DNA of 64,000 bases. Origin: Peribacillus simplex (GTDB lineage Bacteria; Bacillota; Bacilli; Bacillales; DSM-1321). Every line of letters starts with the position of its first letter. The stretch's first letter is position 1. The stretch spans positions 124,001 to 188,000 of the forward strand of contig NZ_FTMX01000002.1 of NCBI RefSeq assembly GCF_900156045.1, read 5' to 3'. Shown piece by piece: positions 8,862 through 18,234 of the stretch. A program made the translations under genes and the position numbers. The notes below the pieces were generated by a model. It worked only from the letters and a program-made list of their open reading frames with translations. It searched no databases and was not told where the DNA came from.

Positions 8862-8892
8862 AAAAAAACCAGAAGAGAATTATCTCTTCCGG
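8862..8892 (-). terminator. Terminator after ftsY
   Basis: The stem CCGGAAGAGA/TCTCTTCTGG with a TAAT loop is followed on the minus strand by TTTTTTTG. It ends rnc-smc-ftsY about 12 bases after the ftsY stop and precedes the ylxM promoter. Confidence 0.92.
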
Positions 8893-8904
8893 CTTACAAT
8901 TTTT

Positions 8905-9921
8905 CTAAACCTCTTCTTTATCGATGATATCAGCGAAAAGGCCATAAACATATTTCTCAGCATCGAATTCCTGCAGATCGTCCATTTTTTCACCTAGCCC
9001 GACAAATTTAACGGGAATGGCCAATTCATTGCGAATTGCCAAAACAATCCCACCTTTTGCGGTGCCATCAAGCTTTGTTAAAACAATACCGGAAACATTG
9101 GTCGCTTCCTTGAATGTCTTGGCCTGAATAAGGGCATTTTGCCCGGTTGTAGCATCAAGGGCAAGCAACACCTCGTGTGGTGCACCTGGTACTTCACGTT
9201 CAATTACACGTTTCACCTTTTCCAATTCCTTCATTAAATTAACTTTATTCTGTAAGCGGCCGGCCGTGTCGCAGATCAGTATATCCGCTTTTCGTGCCTT
9301 GGCGGCCTGAATGGCGTCGAACATGACCGCTGCAGGGTCAGAGCCTTCACCCTGTTTGATTACACTGACACCGACACGCTCTCCCCAAACCTCAAGCTGT
9401 TCGATCGCACCGGCACGGAAGGTATCCCCGGCAGCCAATACGACAGATTTACCTTCTGTTTTGAATTTATGGGCGAGTTTACCAATGGTCGTCGTTTTAC
9501 CTACCCCATTAACCCCTACAAACAAAATGACCGTCAAACCTTCTTCTTGTATATTGAGGCTTGAAGTCGCTTCATCATCACCTTGGTAGATTTCAACAAG
9601 CTTTTCGGAGATAACGGACTGCACTTCCCTCGTATCAGAGATATTGCGAAGCTTGACTTCCATTTTTAATTGATCAATCAGTTCCATCACAGTATCAAAG
9701 CCTACATCTGCCTGTATCAGGATTTCTTCAAGTTCTTCAAAAAAGTCCTCATCCACTTTCCGATAACGGGCAACAAGTTCATTAACCCTTCCCGTAAAGG
9801 AATTCCTCGTCTTTGTCAAACCTTGTTTGAATTTTTCTCCTATGGATATTTCTGCTTCAACTGATTTTTCTTTTTCTTCCTGGGTCGTAAATTTCTCTTT
9901 TAGCTTTTTGAAAAAACTCAT
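8905..9921 (-). CDS. ftsY: SRP receptor GTPase FtsY
   Basis: FtsY is the membrane-associated receptor for the SRP-ribosome complex. The 338-residue protein has a short charged N-terminus (1-30), as usual in Firmicutes, in place of the long acidic A domain of E. coli. The N domain (about 35-125) is followed by the G domain with GVNGVGKTTTIGKLA (136-150), DTAGR and TKLDGTAKGG. The start at 9921 follows AGAGGAAG. It lies 27 bases after smc; rnc-smc-ftsY is the conserved Bacillus order. Confidence 0.98.
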   Translation of the reverse strand: MSFFKKLKEKFTTQEEKEKSVEAEISIGEKFKQGLTKTRNSFTGRVNELVARYRKVDEDFFEELEEILIQADVGFDTVMELIDQLKMEVKLRNISDTREVQSVISEKLVEIYQGDDEATSSLNIQEEGLTVILFVGVNGVGKTTTIGKLAHKFKTEGKSVVLAAGDTFRAGAIEQLEVWGERVGVSVIKQGEGSDPAAVMFDAIQAAKARKADILICDTAGRLQNKVNLMKELEKVKRVIEREVPGAPHEVLLALDATTGQNALIQAKTFKEATNVSGIVLTKLDGTAKGGIVLAIRNELAIPVKFVGLGEKMDDLQEFDAEKYVYGLFADIIDKEEV

Positions 9922-9948
9922 TGTCCCACTTCCTCTAATTCATGAATT

Positions 9949-12900
9949 TTAAACTTCCATAAAGTTTTCTGATTCTTCCATCCGGACGGAAACAAGTTTG
10001 GAGACACCTGACTCCTGCATCGTAATGCCATATAGGACATCCGCCTCTTCCATCGTGCCTTTGCGGTGAGTGATCACGATGAACTGCGTTTCCCTGCTGA
10101 ACTTCCTTAAAAATTGACTGAACCGGACGACATTCGCCTCATCAAGCGCTGCCTCGACCTCATCAAGGATACAGAAAGGCACCGGACGCACTTTTAGAAT
10201 GGAGAATAAAAGGGCTATGGCTGTCAATGCTCGTTCTCCCCCAGATAAGAGGCTCAAATTTTGCAGTTTTTTCCCGGGAGGCTGTGCAATGATGTCTACT
10301 CCTGTATTTAGTAAATCATCCGGATTTGTCAGCTTCAGCTCCGCTCTGCCTCCGCCGAATAAAGCTTTGAAGACTTGTTCGAATTCTTCACGGATCGAAT
10401 AGAAGGTTTCGGCAAAGCGCCGCTTCATTTCATCATCCATTTCATCGATGACTTGGAATAATGTATCTTTCGCCTGTTGAAGATCTTCCTTTTGACTAAG
10501 AAGGAATTCATAGCGTTCAGCTACACGTGCGTATTCATCAATTGCACCTAGATTCACCGTCCCCAGTTCCTCGATTGCAAGCTTGATTAGCTTCACCCTT
10601 TTTTGAGCCTCTTCTGCAGGCATCATCAATGGATACTGTTCTTTAGCACCTTCAAAGGAAAGGGTATATTCTTCTCTCAAGTGGTCGAGGCGATTTTCCA
10701 GTTCGACATCCAGACGAGTTAATTTCACTTCTTCATCCTTTATCACTTCGACAATGCCTCTATAAAGTCGATTTTCTTCTTTCAAGGACAGTTCAAGCGT
10801 TTCAACTTGCGTTAGAAGCTCGTTTTTTTCCTGTTTTTTCATGGCGATTCCTTCAATTGCTCCATTTTTATCGAGCAATTTCTGCTGAGCCATATCTTCC
10901 AGGGACTCTTCCCCGCTTGAACTGTCTGTCATTTCATTGGTCAGGAGCCCTAAATCATCTTTGTTTTCGGCAAGCCTGCTTGTTTCCTTTGAAAGATCCG
11001 ATTCAATGCGTTCCATCTTCTCTTTTTGGTTTTGCAGCTGGCCGCGCTTAGAGGCAAGCATTACCCTCAGTTCATTCGTTTCTTCAGCAAGGTTCTCTTT
11101 TGAGGATTGCTGAGATTGCTTTTGTTCGGTCATTTCGGAAATCAACCGGTCCAGCCCTTCAATCTCAGTTTTACATGATTCCAAAAGTTCTTCCAGCTCT
11201 TCAAGTCTTGCTGTTTTTTGCTGTTGTTCTTCTAAATATGAATTCTTATCCAAATCATAAAGATGCAGCCGTTCATTCACATTTCTTTCTTGCAGCTCCA
11301 CTTCACGGAGCTCGCCCTTAAGGGTTTGTTCTTGTAATCGAAGTCTCTCTCCTGTTTTTCTGGTTTGTTCAAGCGTTTGCTCTTGAACACCCAAATCCAC
11401 TTTGAGCTGTTTGACTTGCTTTTCTAGCTGATTCGTTTTAGCTTCCATTGCAGCAAGTTTTTGATGGAGCTCTTCCAATTCCGTTTTCCTTGAAAGCAGG
11501 GAGGTCGTTTTTTGCTTTAAGGCTCCACCAGTCATTGAGCCACCCGGATTGACGATATCCCCTTCAAGTGTTACAAAGCGGAAACGGTGCTGCATCATTT
11601 TCGCCAGGTCATTTGCACCTTTTAAATCAGTGGTGATTATCACCGTTCCTAATAGATTTTCAGCAATCGCTGCATGCCTATCATCATATTGGATCAACGA
11701 GGAACCTGTCCCCACAAAAGCTGGATGACTCTTCAGCATCGATAGTTGGTTAGCTGATACCTCTCTTGCCTTTATGACTGATAAAGGCAAGAACGTCGTA
11801 CGCCCATACCTATTTTTCTTCAAGAAGGAAATGGCTTCCCGTGCATGCTCCTCGCGTTCCACGACAACATGCTGCATCGCTCCGCCCAGAGCCGTTTCGA
11901 TGGCCGTTTCATATTCCTTAGGAACCTTTATCAATTCCGCTACTGCCCCTTCAATGCCTCGAAGGGTTTCTTTCGCTTTCAAAACCTCTTTTACACCCTG
12001 GAAAAAGCCTGCATAATCATCTTCCATTTCTTCAAGAAGTTCTTTACGAGATTTTGCCTGTTGAAGGAATTGATAGGCCTTATAAAGGGTTGTTTCTTGT
12101 TTTTGATACGTATCTTTTGCAGCATTCAATTTATTCTGCTGATTTCGGAAATAAGTGACATGCTCTTCAAGCTGCTTAGTCATATTTTCCATCAGCTGTG
12201 AATATTCCATTTTTTTAGCAGTGATATCCATTCTTTCGGTTAAGAACTTTTCATTTTCCATATCAAGTTTAGCATTTTTATGTTCCTGCTGCGTTAATTG
12301 CTGGAGCAAGTATTGTTTTTCGTTTTTTGCCGATGCCTGCTTGTTCAACCACTCGATATAGTCACTCTTTTTCGCTTCGATCATCGCTTCAATATCACTA
12401 TTGAAAAGGCCTAGGCTTTTTTGTTTTTCATGTAAGGTTTCAGAAATCCCCTTCACTTCCAAGTTCAGTGCATGCAGGATTTCCGTTTCTCTTTCCTTTT
12501 GCAAAGACAAACGCTCGACGGCAGCCTCACCTTCCACAATCGCTTTTTCTAGCTGTGACTTGTTTTGGGCAGCATTTTTTTTCCGTTCTTTCAAAACCTC
12601 TTTACGGCCTTCAAGCTTTTCAAGTTCTTCACTGGCATTCAGGAGAATTTCCTGAAGTCCATTGATCGATGTCTCAAGCATCGCAAGACTATCCCTTAGT
12701 TTTTTGAGATGCGCTTCCCTGTCATGAAGCTGTCCTGCCATTTGCTGTTCCATTTCATTATGTTTTTCAAGTTCTTGTGACAGTTTTTCCCATTTTTCAT
12801 ATAACTCTTCTATTTCAAAAACGGTTAAAGCCACTTCTATTTGCTCAAGCTCTTCTTTCTTCGCCAAAAATTCCTTGGCGAGGGAAGACTGAATTTTTAA

Positions 12901-13512
12901 CGGCTCCACCTGCCCCTCCAATTCATGGAGGATATCATGGACCCGGTTTAAGTTATCCTGTGTTTCCGTCAGCTTCGATTCCGCTTTTCGTTTTCTAGTT
13001 TTATACTTCAGGACACCCGCTGCCTCTTCAAAGATCACTCGTCTTTCTTCAGCCTTACTGCTTAGGATTTCTTCCACTTTCCCTTGGCTGATGATGGAAA
13101 ATGCTTCTCTCCCAAGACCAGAATCCATGAAAAGGTCTATGATGTCTTTCAGACGGCAACCTTGATTATTAATGAAAAATTCACTTTCTCCCGATCGATA
13201 TACACGTCTTGTCACACTGACTTCATGAAAGTCGATCGGTAGGGAATTGGTCTCGTTATCAAGGGTCAATGATACTTCCGCAAAATTCAACGCTTTCCTC
13301 GTGTCACTTCCCGAAAAGATGATATCTTCCATTTTCGCTCCACGCAGTGATTTCGCGGACTGCTCTCCAAGTACCCATCGGACTGCATCGGTCACATTAC
13401 TTTTACCGCTTCCGTTTGGTCCAACCACTGCCGTGACACCAGGTACAAAATCAATCGAAATTTTCTCTGCGAAAGATTTAAATCCTACAACGTCCAAACG
13501 TTTGAGGAACAT
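9949..13512 (-). CDS. smc: Chromosome partition protein SMC
   Basis: SMC is the ATPase that, with ScpA and ScpB, folds and segregates the chromosome. In 1187 residues the ABC head is split. Walker A GPNGSGKSNV (31-40) is at the N-terminus; the signature LSGGERALTA and Walker B FCILDEVEAALDEAN are near the C-terminus. Two long coiled coils flank a hinge (about residues 510-680, with GGSMTGGALKQK). The ATG at 13512 follows GAGGGGGAAAGG; an upstream in-frame ATG at 13536 lacks such a site. B. subtilis SMC has 1186 residues. Confidence 0.98.
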   Translation of the reverse strand: MFLKRLDVVGFKSFAEKISIDFVPGVTAVVGPNGSGKSNVTDAVRWVLGEQSAKSLRGAKMEDIIFSGSDTRKALNFAEVSLTLDNETNSLPIDFHEVSVTRRVYRSGESEFFINNQGCRLKDIIDLFMDSGLGREAFSIISQGKVEEILSSKAEERRVIFEEAAGVLKYKTRKRKAESKLTETQDNLNRVHDILHELEGQVEPLKIQSSLAKEFLAKKEELEQIEVALTVFEIEELYEKWEKLSQELEKHNEMEQQMAGQLHDREAHLKKLRDSLAMLETSINGLQEILLNASEELEKLEGRKEVLKERKKNAAQNKSQLEKAIVEGEAAVERLSLQKERETEILHALNLEVKGISETLHEKQKSLGLFNSDIEAMIEAKKSDYIEWLNKQASAKNEKQYLLQQLTQQEHKNAKLDMENEKFLTERMDITAKKMEYSQLMENMTKQLEEHVTYFRNQQNKLNAAKDTYQKQETTLYKAYQFLQQAKSRKELLEEMEDDYAGFFQGVKEVLKAKETLRGIEGAVAELIKVPKEYETAIETALGGAMQHVVVEREEHAREAISFLKKNRYGRTTFLPLSVIKAREVSANQLSMLKSHPAFVGTGSSLIQYDDRHAAIAENLLGTVIITTDLKGANDLAKMMQHRFRFVTLEGDIVNPGGSMTGGALKQKTTSLLSRKTELEELHQKLAAMEAKTNQLEKQVKQLKVDLGVQEQTLEQTRKTGERLRLQEQTLKGELREVELQERNVNERLHLYDLDKNSYLEEQQQKTARLEELEELLESCKTEIEGLDRLISEMTEQKQSQQSSKENLAEETNELRVMLASKRGQLQNQKEKMERIESDLSKETSRLAENKDDLGLLTNEMTDSSSGEESLEDMAQQKLLDKNGAIEGIAMKKQEKNELLTQVETLELSLKEENRLYRGIVEVIKDEEVKLTRLDVELENRLDHLREEYTLSFEGAKEQYPLMMPAEEAQKRVKLIKLAIEELGTVNLGAIDEYARVAERYEFLLSQKEDLQQAKDTLFQVIDEMDDEMKRRFAETFYSIREEFEQVFKALFGGGRAELKLTNPDDLLNTGVDIIAQPPGKKLQNLSLLSGGERALTAIALLFSILKVRPVPFCILDEVEAALDEANVVRFSQFLRKFSRETQFIVITHRKGTMEEADVLYGITMQESGVSKLVSVRMEESENFMEV

Positions 13513-13536
13513 GACCTTTCCCCCTCTACTGTTCAA

Positions 13537-14277
13537 CTATCTTGTTGTTTTTTTATCTTTTAAAACGATCAATGCATGCTCGGCAGCATGCTGCTCCGCT
13601 TCTTTTTTGGACTTTCCTATTCCAGAGCCCAGCTCTTCCCCATTAAGGGAGACGGTCGAAACAAACTCCCGATTATGAGCCGGTCCTTTTTCCTGCAAGA
13701 TCTTATATTGCAGGACACCGATGGCATCCCGCTGGATCAGCTCCTGAAGCTGGCTCTTATAATCCATCACATGAGAAAAAGCACCCTCGTCTATCTTCGG
13801 AAACACGACATTCGTCAAAAACTGAACAACCGGCTCTAATCCTTGATCAAGGTACAAAGCACCAATGTAGGCTTCGAATACATCCGCAAGCATGGCAGGG
13901 CGTTCTCTTCCACCTGTCATTTCTTCCCCTTTTCCGAGTAATACATATTCCCCGTAAGAAAGGCTATTGGCAAAAGCAACAAGTGAAGGCTCACACACAA
14001 TGGCTGCCCTTAGTTTGGTAAGTTCACCTTCGCTCATCATCGGATATTTTTGATATAAGTATTTAGAGATGGTCAATTCTAATACAGCGTCTCCTAAGAA
14101 TTCAAGCCTTTCATTATCTTCATAAGGCTTGCGGCGATGCTCATTCACATAAGATGAATGCGTAAAAGCTTGTTTTAATAGATTTTCATCTTTAAAATGA
14201 AAACCCAGATTTTCTTGCAACTGTTTAAATTTATTATCCTTGATTGATGGTTTACGATTATTTCCGTTCCTACGCAT
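13537..14277 (-). CDS. rnc: Ribonuclease III
   Basis: RNase III cuts double-stranded RNA and matures rRNA and, in Bacillus, the SRP RNA. It has 246 residues with the catalytic signature [13 protein letters not shown] (55-67, including E59 and D63). The C-terminal double-stranded RNA-binding domain (about 170-242) has GPAHNREF and [16 protein letters not shown]. The ATG at 14277 follows GGAGGG by 9 bases; an in-frame TTG farther upstream (14304) has no site. It is first in rnc-smc-ftsY and has its own promoter and an about 100-base leader. Confidence 0.97.
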   Translation of the reverse strand: MRRNGNNRKPSIKDNKFKQLQENLGFHFKDENLLKQAFTHSSYVNEHRRKPYEDNERLEFLGDAVLELTISKYLYQKYPMMSEGELTKLRAAIVCEPSLVAFANSLSYGEYVLLGKGEEMTGGRERPAMLADVFEAYIGALYLDQGLEPVVQFLTNVVFPKIDEGAFSHVMDYKSQLQELIQRDAIGVLQYKILQEKGPAHNREFVSTVSLNGEELGSGIGKSKKEAEQHAAEHALIVLKDKKTTR

Positions 14278-14381
14278 CACACAAAACCCTCCACAACGGT
14301 TCAAAAAGCATATTTTTCCAATATATAAAAAGAAACCTGGCAGGAATCCCTGTCAAGCTTTCCTATGTACCATCATACATT

Positions 14382-14410
14382 ATTATCCCCTTAAAGAAAA
14401 CTAATGGCAA
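14382..14410 (-). promoter_or_regulatory. Promoter of rnc-smc-ftsY
   Basis: TTGCCA (14405-14410), 17 bases and GATAAT (14382-14387) each match consensus at five of six positions. The leader that follows holds an imperfect hairpin (14339-14359) and then T-rich sequence before the rnc ribosome site. Confidence 0.65.
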
Positions 14411-14496
14411 AAGACCACTGCCACGCAGGCGGAACTTACATTGTACATGCTCATTTCCTTATCTGCCGCTGCATCAAACTTCTTTAAGCAATAAGA

Positions 14497-14523
14497 GAAA
14501 GCCCCGTTAAAAAACGGAGCTTT
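14497..14523 (-). terminator. Terminator after acpP
   Basis: Arms AAAGCTCCGTT and AACGGGGCTTT (14513-14523 with 14498-14508) close a short T loop; the minus strand continues CTCTTATT. It ends the fapR-plsX-fabD-fabG-acpP unit. Confidence 0.75.
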
Positions 14524-14541
14524 TAGTCAAATGACAATTCA

Positions 14542-14775
14542 TTACATAGTGCTTTGTATGTAATTCACAGCATCACCTACTGTGGCGATTTTTTCAGCGT
14601 CATCGTCCGAAATTTCCATATCAAACTCGTCTTCGAATTCCATGACTAGTTCGACTACATCAAGGGAATCGGCACCAAGATCTTCTTTGAAAGAAGCTTC
14701 AAGTTTTACCTCTGATTCTTCTACGTTCAAACGATCTACAACGATTTTAGTTACTCTTTCTAATACATCTGCCAA
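14542..14775 (-). CDS. acpP: Acyl carrier protein
   Basis: ACP carries growing fatty-acyl chains on a phosphopantetheine arm. The 77-residue acidic protein has the attachment serine in [12 protein letters not shown] (Ser37). The start is TTG at 14775. The GTG at 14784 lies inside the GGGGAGGTG ribosome site, so it cannot be the start, and TTG restores the family's [16 protein letters not shown]. It is last in the FapR operon, followed by a terminator. In B. subtilis acpP is also placed directly after fabG. Confidence 0.97.
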   Translation of the reverse strand: MADVLERVTKIVVDRLNVEESEVKLEASFKEDLGADSLDVVELVMEFEDEFDMEISDDDAEKIATVGDAVNYIQSTM

Positions 14776-14832
14776 TGTGTTCACCTCCCCTCAAAACATT
14801 ATAAATTAATTTCGAAAAAAATCAAAGAAAAC

Positions 14833-15576
14833 TTACATGACCATTCCGCCATCTACATGAAGAGTTTGCCCAGTCATATATTTGCTGGCCTCAGAAGCGA
14901 GGAAAGACGCCACAGCAGCAATATCTTTAGGGTCACCGAACCGCGCAAGCGGAATTTGGTCCAGCATGGCTTTTTGTACGTCTTCAGGCAATTCACCAGT
15001 CATATCCGTTGAGATGAAACCTGGGGCAATCGCATTGACCGTAATGCCTCTTGATGCAAGTTCCTTTGCCGTGGTTTTAGTCAGGCCGATCACACCAGCT
15101 TTAGCCGCTACATAATTAGCCTGCCCTGCATTTCCGCTGACGCCGACGATAGATGCCATATTGATGATCCTGCCGCTACGCTGTTTCATCATTTGCCTTG
15201 TAACCGCTTTGGTGCATAGGAACACGCCTTTAAGATTCGTATTGATCACTGAATCCCATTCATCTTCTTTCATACGCATCAATAGGTTATCACGTGTGAT
15301 GCCAGCATTATTGACTAGGATATCCACTCTGCCAAATTGTTCGACGACCTCTTTGATCATGCTTGTCACCGATTCACTATTTGCAACATCGCATTGTATG
15401 GCGAATGCTTTACGGCCCAATGCCTTGATTTCGTCAACCACTTCATTCGCTTTAGCTTCACTGCCAGAATAGTTGATGGCAACATCTGCTCCCTGACGGG
15501 CAAGTTCTAATGCAACTTCCCTGCCAATACCTCGTGAAGCTCCCGTTACAAGTGCTTTTTTTCCTTCGAGGATCAT
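14833..15576 (-). CDS. fabG: 3-oxoacyl-ACP reductase FabG
   Basis: FabG reduces 3-oxoacyl-ACP with NADPH in each elongation cycle. It is a classical short-chain dehydrogenase of 247 residues: TGASRGIG cofactor loop (11-18), NNAG (89-92), Asn114, Ser142, Tyr155 and Lys159 (YVAAK) and the C-terminal GGMVM. Its ATG overlaps the fabD stop in ATGA (15573-15576), suggesting coupled translation. Confidence 0.98.
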   Translation of the reverse strand: MILEGKKALVTGASRGIGREVALELARQGADVAINYSGSEAKANEVVDEIKALGRKAFAIQCDVANSESVTSMIKEVVEQFGRVDILVNNAGITRDNLLMRMKEDEWDSVINTNLKGVFLCTKAVTRQMMKQRSGRIINMASIVGVSGNAGQANYVAAKAGVIGLTKTTAKELASRGITVNAIAPGFISTDMTGELPEDVQKAMLDQIPLARFGDPKDIAAVASFLASEASKYMTGQTLHVDGGMVM

Positions 15577-16520
15577 GCTTGTGCCCCCTTCAATGTTTCA
15601 ATTGTTTTAGTTAGAGTATCTATATCGGATACCGAGTGAATTTGAACGGAACGATCAATTTTCTTTATCAATCCGCCCAATACTTTCCCAGGGCCCACCT
15701 CGATGAACGTATCCACGCCCAATTCAAGCAGGTTTTTCACACTGTCCTCCCAAAGGACCGGTGAATACAGCTGTTCGATTAATTTTTCTTTTATTTCGGC
15801 AGGTGCTGTAATGGGCTTAGCCGTTACGTTTGAAATAACAGGAATTTCTGCCTGTTTGAAGCTTACTTCATCAAGGACACCCTGTAACTTTTCTGCTGCC
15901 GGTTTCATCAATTCCGAATGGAACGGTCCGCTAACTTCAAGAGGAAGAGCCCGTTTAGCGCCATTTTCCTTGGCTTTTGCACTCGCAAGTTTAACCCCTT
16001 CCGAGGTGCCTGAAATAACGATTTGCCCTGGACAATTAATATTGGCCAATTGAACGGATTCCCCTGTGGCCGTAATTTCAGAAGTGACTTCAGATAGAGC
16101 TTCCCGGTCCATTCCCAAAATCGCAGCCATTGAGCCTTGACCATTCGGTACCGCAGCTTCCATGAATTCACCACGCTTACGCACTGTATATACGGCATCC
16201 TCAAAAGAAATTGCACCAGATGCCACTAATGCCGTATATTCACCTAAACTGTGCCCGGCTGTAAAATCGGGTTTGATCCCCGCTTCTTCCAACTCCTTGA
16301 CAAAAGCATAACTCGTGGTCAATAAAGCGGGCTGTGCATTATAAGTCACCGTTAATTCTTGTTGTGTGCCATTAAAGATCAATTCGGAAAGTGGAAAATC
16401 AAGTTTTTCATCAGCTGAACGAAAAATTTGCTGAGCACGCTCGTTTTCCTGATATAAGCCATGCCCCATTCCTATTGATTGTGAACCTTGTCCTGGAAAG
16501 ACAAAAGCAATTTTACCCAT
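15573..16520 (-). CDS. fabD: Malonyl-CoA:ACP transacylase FabD
   Basis: FabD moves malonyl from CoA to ACP to supply the elongation cycle. The 315-residue protein has the FPGQGSQ start (8-14), the nucleophile Ser91 in GHSLGEY, and the general-base His in GPFHSELM near residue 200. It is 27 bases after plsX and overlaps fabG by four bases. Confidence 0.98.
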   Translation of the reverse strand: MGKIAFVFPGQGSQSIGMGHGLYQENERAQQIFRSADEKLDFPLSELIFNGTQQELTVTYNAQPALLTTSYAFVKELEEAGIKPDFTAGHSLGEYTALVASGAISFEDAVYTVRKRGEFMEAAVPNGQGSMAAILGMDREALSEVTSEITATGESVQLANINCPGQIVISGTSEGVKLASAKAKENGAKRALPLEVSGPFHSELMKPAAEKLQGVLDEVSFKQAEIPVISNVTAKPITAPAEIKEKLIEQLYSPVLWEDSVKNLLELGVDTFIEVGPGKVLGGLIKKIDRSVQIHSVSDIDTLTKTIETLKGAQA

Positions 16521-16547
16521 CTGTTACTCCCCTGCCTCTATGATTTA

Positions 16548-17534
16548 TTATTGTTTTTCTATTGTCTCCGCAATTGTCGATATGACGTCATTTCCAACCA
16601 TATCGCGAGTCTGGCGTATTGCATTATAGACCGCATTCGCATCTGAAGAACCATGAGCCTTAATGACAGGGGCCTTCAAACCGAATAGGCCGGCACCGCC
16701 ATACTCCGAGTAATCCATTTTATTTTTTATGCCTTTTAGTTCAGGCTTTACCATTGCTGCGGCCAACTTACTCTTGAGATTGCTCATCAATGCCGTTTTC
16801 ACCATTTTGAATACGCTCATAGCAGTACCTTCAAGCGTCTTTAATACCATATTTCCCGTGAAGCCGTCCGTTACGACAACATCTGCCGGCCCGCTCAGGA
16901 GGTCCCGTGCCTCTACGTTACCTATAAAGGATATCTCCGATGATTGCTGCAGTAATGTAAAGGCATGCTTTGTCAGTTCATTCCCTTTTTTTTCTTCCGT
17001 GCCAATATTAAGTAATCCGACACGGGGCTTTTCGATTCCCCGCACTTTTTGGGCATAAACAGACCCCATTATGGCAAATTGAAGGAGATGCTCCGGTTTC
17101 GCATCGGAGTTCGCACCTACATCCAGTAGCACAAAACCTTTACCATCGATTGTCGGAAGGGTGGGAGCCAATGCCGGACGTTCAATTCCTTCTATCCTTC
17201 CGACCACAAATAAGCCCGCAGCCATTAAAGCCCCCGTATTGCCTGAGGAAATGCATGCATCGGCTTCTCCGTCAGCCACTTGCTGTGCAGCCAACACCAT
17301 CGAGGCGCTTTTCTTGCGCCGGACCGCACGAACCGGTTCATCGGTACTCAATATTTTTTCATCAGTATGTATAACCCTTATACGGTCATGTTTCGCTAAG
17401 TATTGGTTAATTTCAGCTTGATTGCCTATCAGGGTGATTTCCACATCGGAAAAATTCTCGACAGCTTTCATCGCTCCCAAAACCTGTGCCTCGGGAGCAT
17501 TATCGCCACCCATGGCATCTATCGTAATCTTCAT
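16548..17534 (-). CDS. plsX: Acyl-ACP:phosphate acyltransferase PlsX
   Basis: PlsX makes acyl-phosphate from acyl-ACP, the donor PlsY uses to start phospholipid synthesis. The 328-residue protein has the family start [16 protein letters not shown], the [12 protein letters not shown] region (about 97-108) and [13 protein letters not shown]. The start follows an AAAGGATGAAAG site. It sits between fapR and fabD, so one FapR-controlled transcript supplies acyl groups and their transfer to phosphate. Confidence 0.98.
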   Translation of the reverse strand: MKITIDAMGGDNAPEAQVLGAMKAVENFSDVEITLIGNQAEINQYLAKHDRIRVIHTDEKILSTDEPVRAVRRKKSASMVLAAQQVADGEADACISSGNTGALMAAGLFVVGRIEGIERPALAPTLPTIDGKGFVLLDVGANSDAKPEHLLQFAIMGSVYAQKVRGIEKPRVGLLNIGTEEKKGNELTKHAFTLLQQSSEISFIGNVEARDLLSGPADVVVTDGFTGNMVLKTLEGTAMSVFKMVKTALMSNLKSKLAAAMVKPELKGIKNKMDYSEYGGAGLFGLKAPVIKAHGSSDANAVYNAIRQTRDMVGNDVISTIAETIEKQ

Positions 17535-17558
17535 TTTCTTTCATCCTTTACTAGAAAG

Positions 17559-18116
17559 TTAAGAGCGATACATTTCGAACTCGCCTTTAAAAACCAGTTC
17601 ATTACCCACGTAGCTTCTGACTTCCACCACGGAACGATCGTTGGTGTGGTCCACGCGTTTAACCCTCGCTTTAGCTACCACTCTTTCATTTTCCTTTACA
17701 GAACGAGTAAATAAAATGGATGCTTTTGCAGTTAATGCAAGTTCATCATTTATGACTGCTACAGCCAATGAATTCGCTTGGGCAAACAGGTGATGTCCCC
17801 TTGCAATTCCATTCCGCTTAAAGACATGCTCTTTATTTATATCCAAAATCGAAATTGCATTATCATCTAAATTAAGGTCAATTACTTCCCCGATGATTTC
17901 ATCCAAAGGCAATGCCCTGATTTCGTCACTGAATTTTTTCTCGGCCACGCTTTTAATGCGCTCACGCAGTTCCGGTATCGATAATTCAAGACGGTCAAGC
18001 CTAATGGTCTGGACACTCACCGAATATTTTTCAGCCAGCTCCTCATCCGTTACAAAAGGATTCTGTTTAATCGTTTCGATTAATAATTGCTGGCGTTCCT
18101 TCTTATTTCTTCGCAT
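17559..18116 (-). CDS. fapR: Transcription factor FapR, malonyl-CoA-responsive lipid repressor
   Basis: FapR represses fatty-acid and phospholipid genes and lets go of DNA when malonyl-CoA binds. It has 185 residues: an N-terminal DeoR-like helix-turn-helix (about 20-45, [22 protein letters not shown]) and a hot-dog effector domain (about 75-180) with [15 protein letters not shown]. The start at 18116 ([12 protein letters not shown]) follows GGTGACC. An in-frame ATG at 18188 lies upstream of the promoter and is rejected. Its own promoter carries a clear FapR box, so it is autoregulated. Confidence 0.97.
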   Translation of the reverse strand: MRRNKKERQQLLIETIKQNPFVTDEELAEKYSVSVQTIRLDRLELSIPELRERIKSVAEKKFSDEIRALPLDEIIGEVIDLNLDDNAISILDINKEHVFKRNGIARGHHLFAQANSLAVAVINDELALTAKASILFTRSVKENERVVAKARVKRVDHTNDRSVVEVRSYVGNELVFKGEFEMYRS

Positions 18117-18138
18117 TTGAAGGTCACCATCCGTAGTA

Positions 18139-18155
18139 TTATGACTAGGTACTAA
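18139..18155 (-). promoter_or_regulatory. FapR operator
   Basis: TTAGTACCTAGTCATAA is a 17-base imperfect inverted repeat closely like the B. subtilis FapR boxes (TTAGTACCTAG... type). It lies just downstream of the -10, over the probable start and 22 bases before the fapR ATG, where a bound repressor would block initiation. Confidence 0.88.
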
Positions 18156-18159
18156 TAGT

Positions 18160-18188
18160 AGTATATATATTTTAAAAACAGATTGCAA
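18160..18188 (-). promoter_or_regulatory. Promoter of fapR-plsX-fabD-fabG-acpP
   Basis: TTGCAA (18183-18188), 17 bases and TATACT (18160-18165). The -35 lies within the recG terminator stem and the T-run of the terminator lies in the spacer. Confidence 0.75.
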
Positions 18189-18214
18189 GATATTGCGTAA
18201 AATCTCACAATCTG
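18172..18214 (-). terminator. Terminator after recG
   Basis: A 12-base stem with two G-U pairs (18202-18213 with 18180-18191) and a 10-base loop is followed by GTTTTT on the minus strand. It ends sdaAB-sdaAA-recG and overlaps the fapR promoter. Confidence 0.8.
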
Positions 18215-18234
18215 CTATTGGTTTTTCATTCAGT

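Noticed and set aside
14329..14364. TTGACA at about 14349 as an rnc promoter
   Set aside because: No -10 at 16-19 bases; the TATATA is 23 bases away. The TTGCCA-17-GATAAT pair upstream is better.
18117..18188. N-terminal extension of fapR to an ATG at 18188
   Set aside because: The extension would start upstream of the fapR promoter and operator and lacks a ribosome site.
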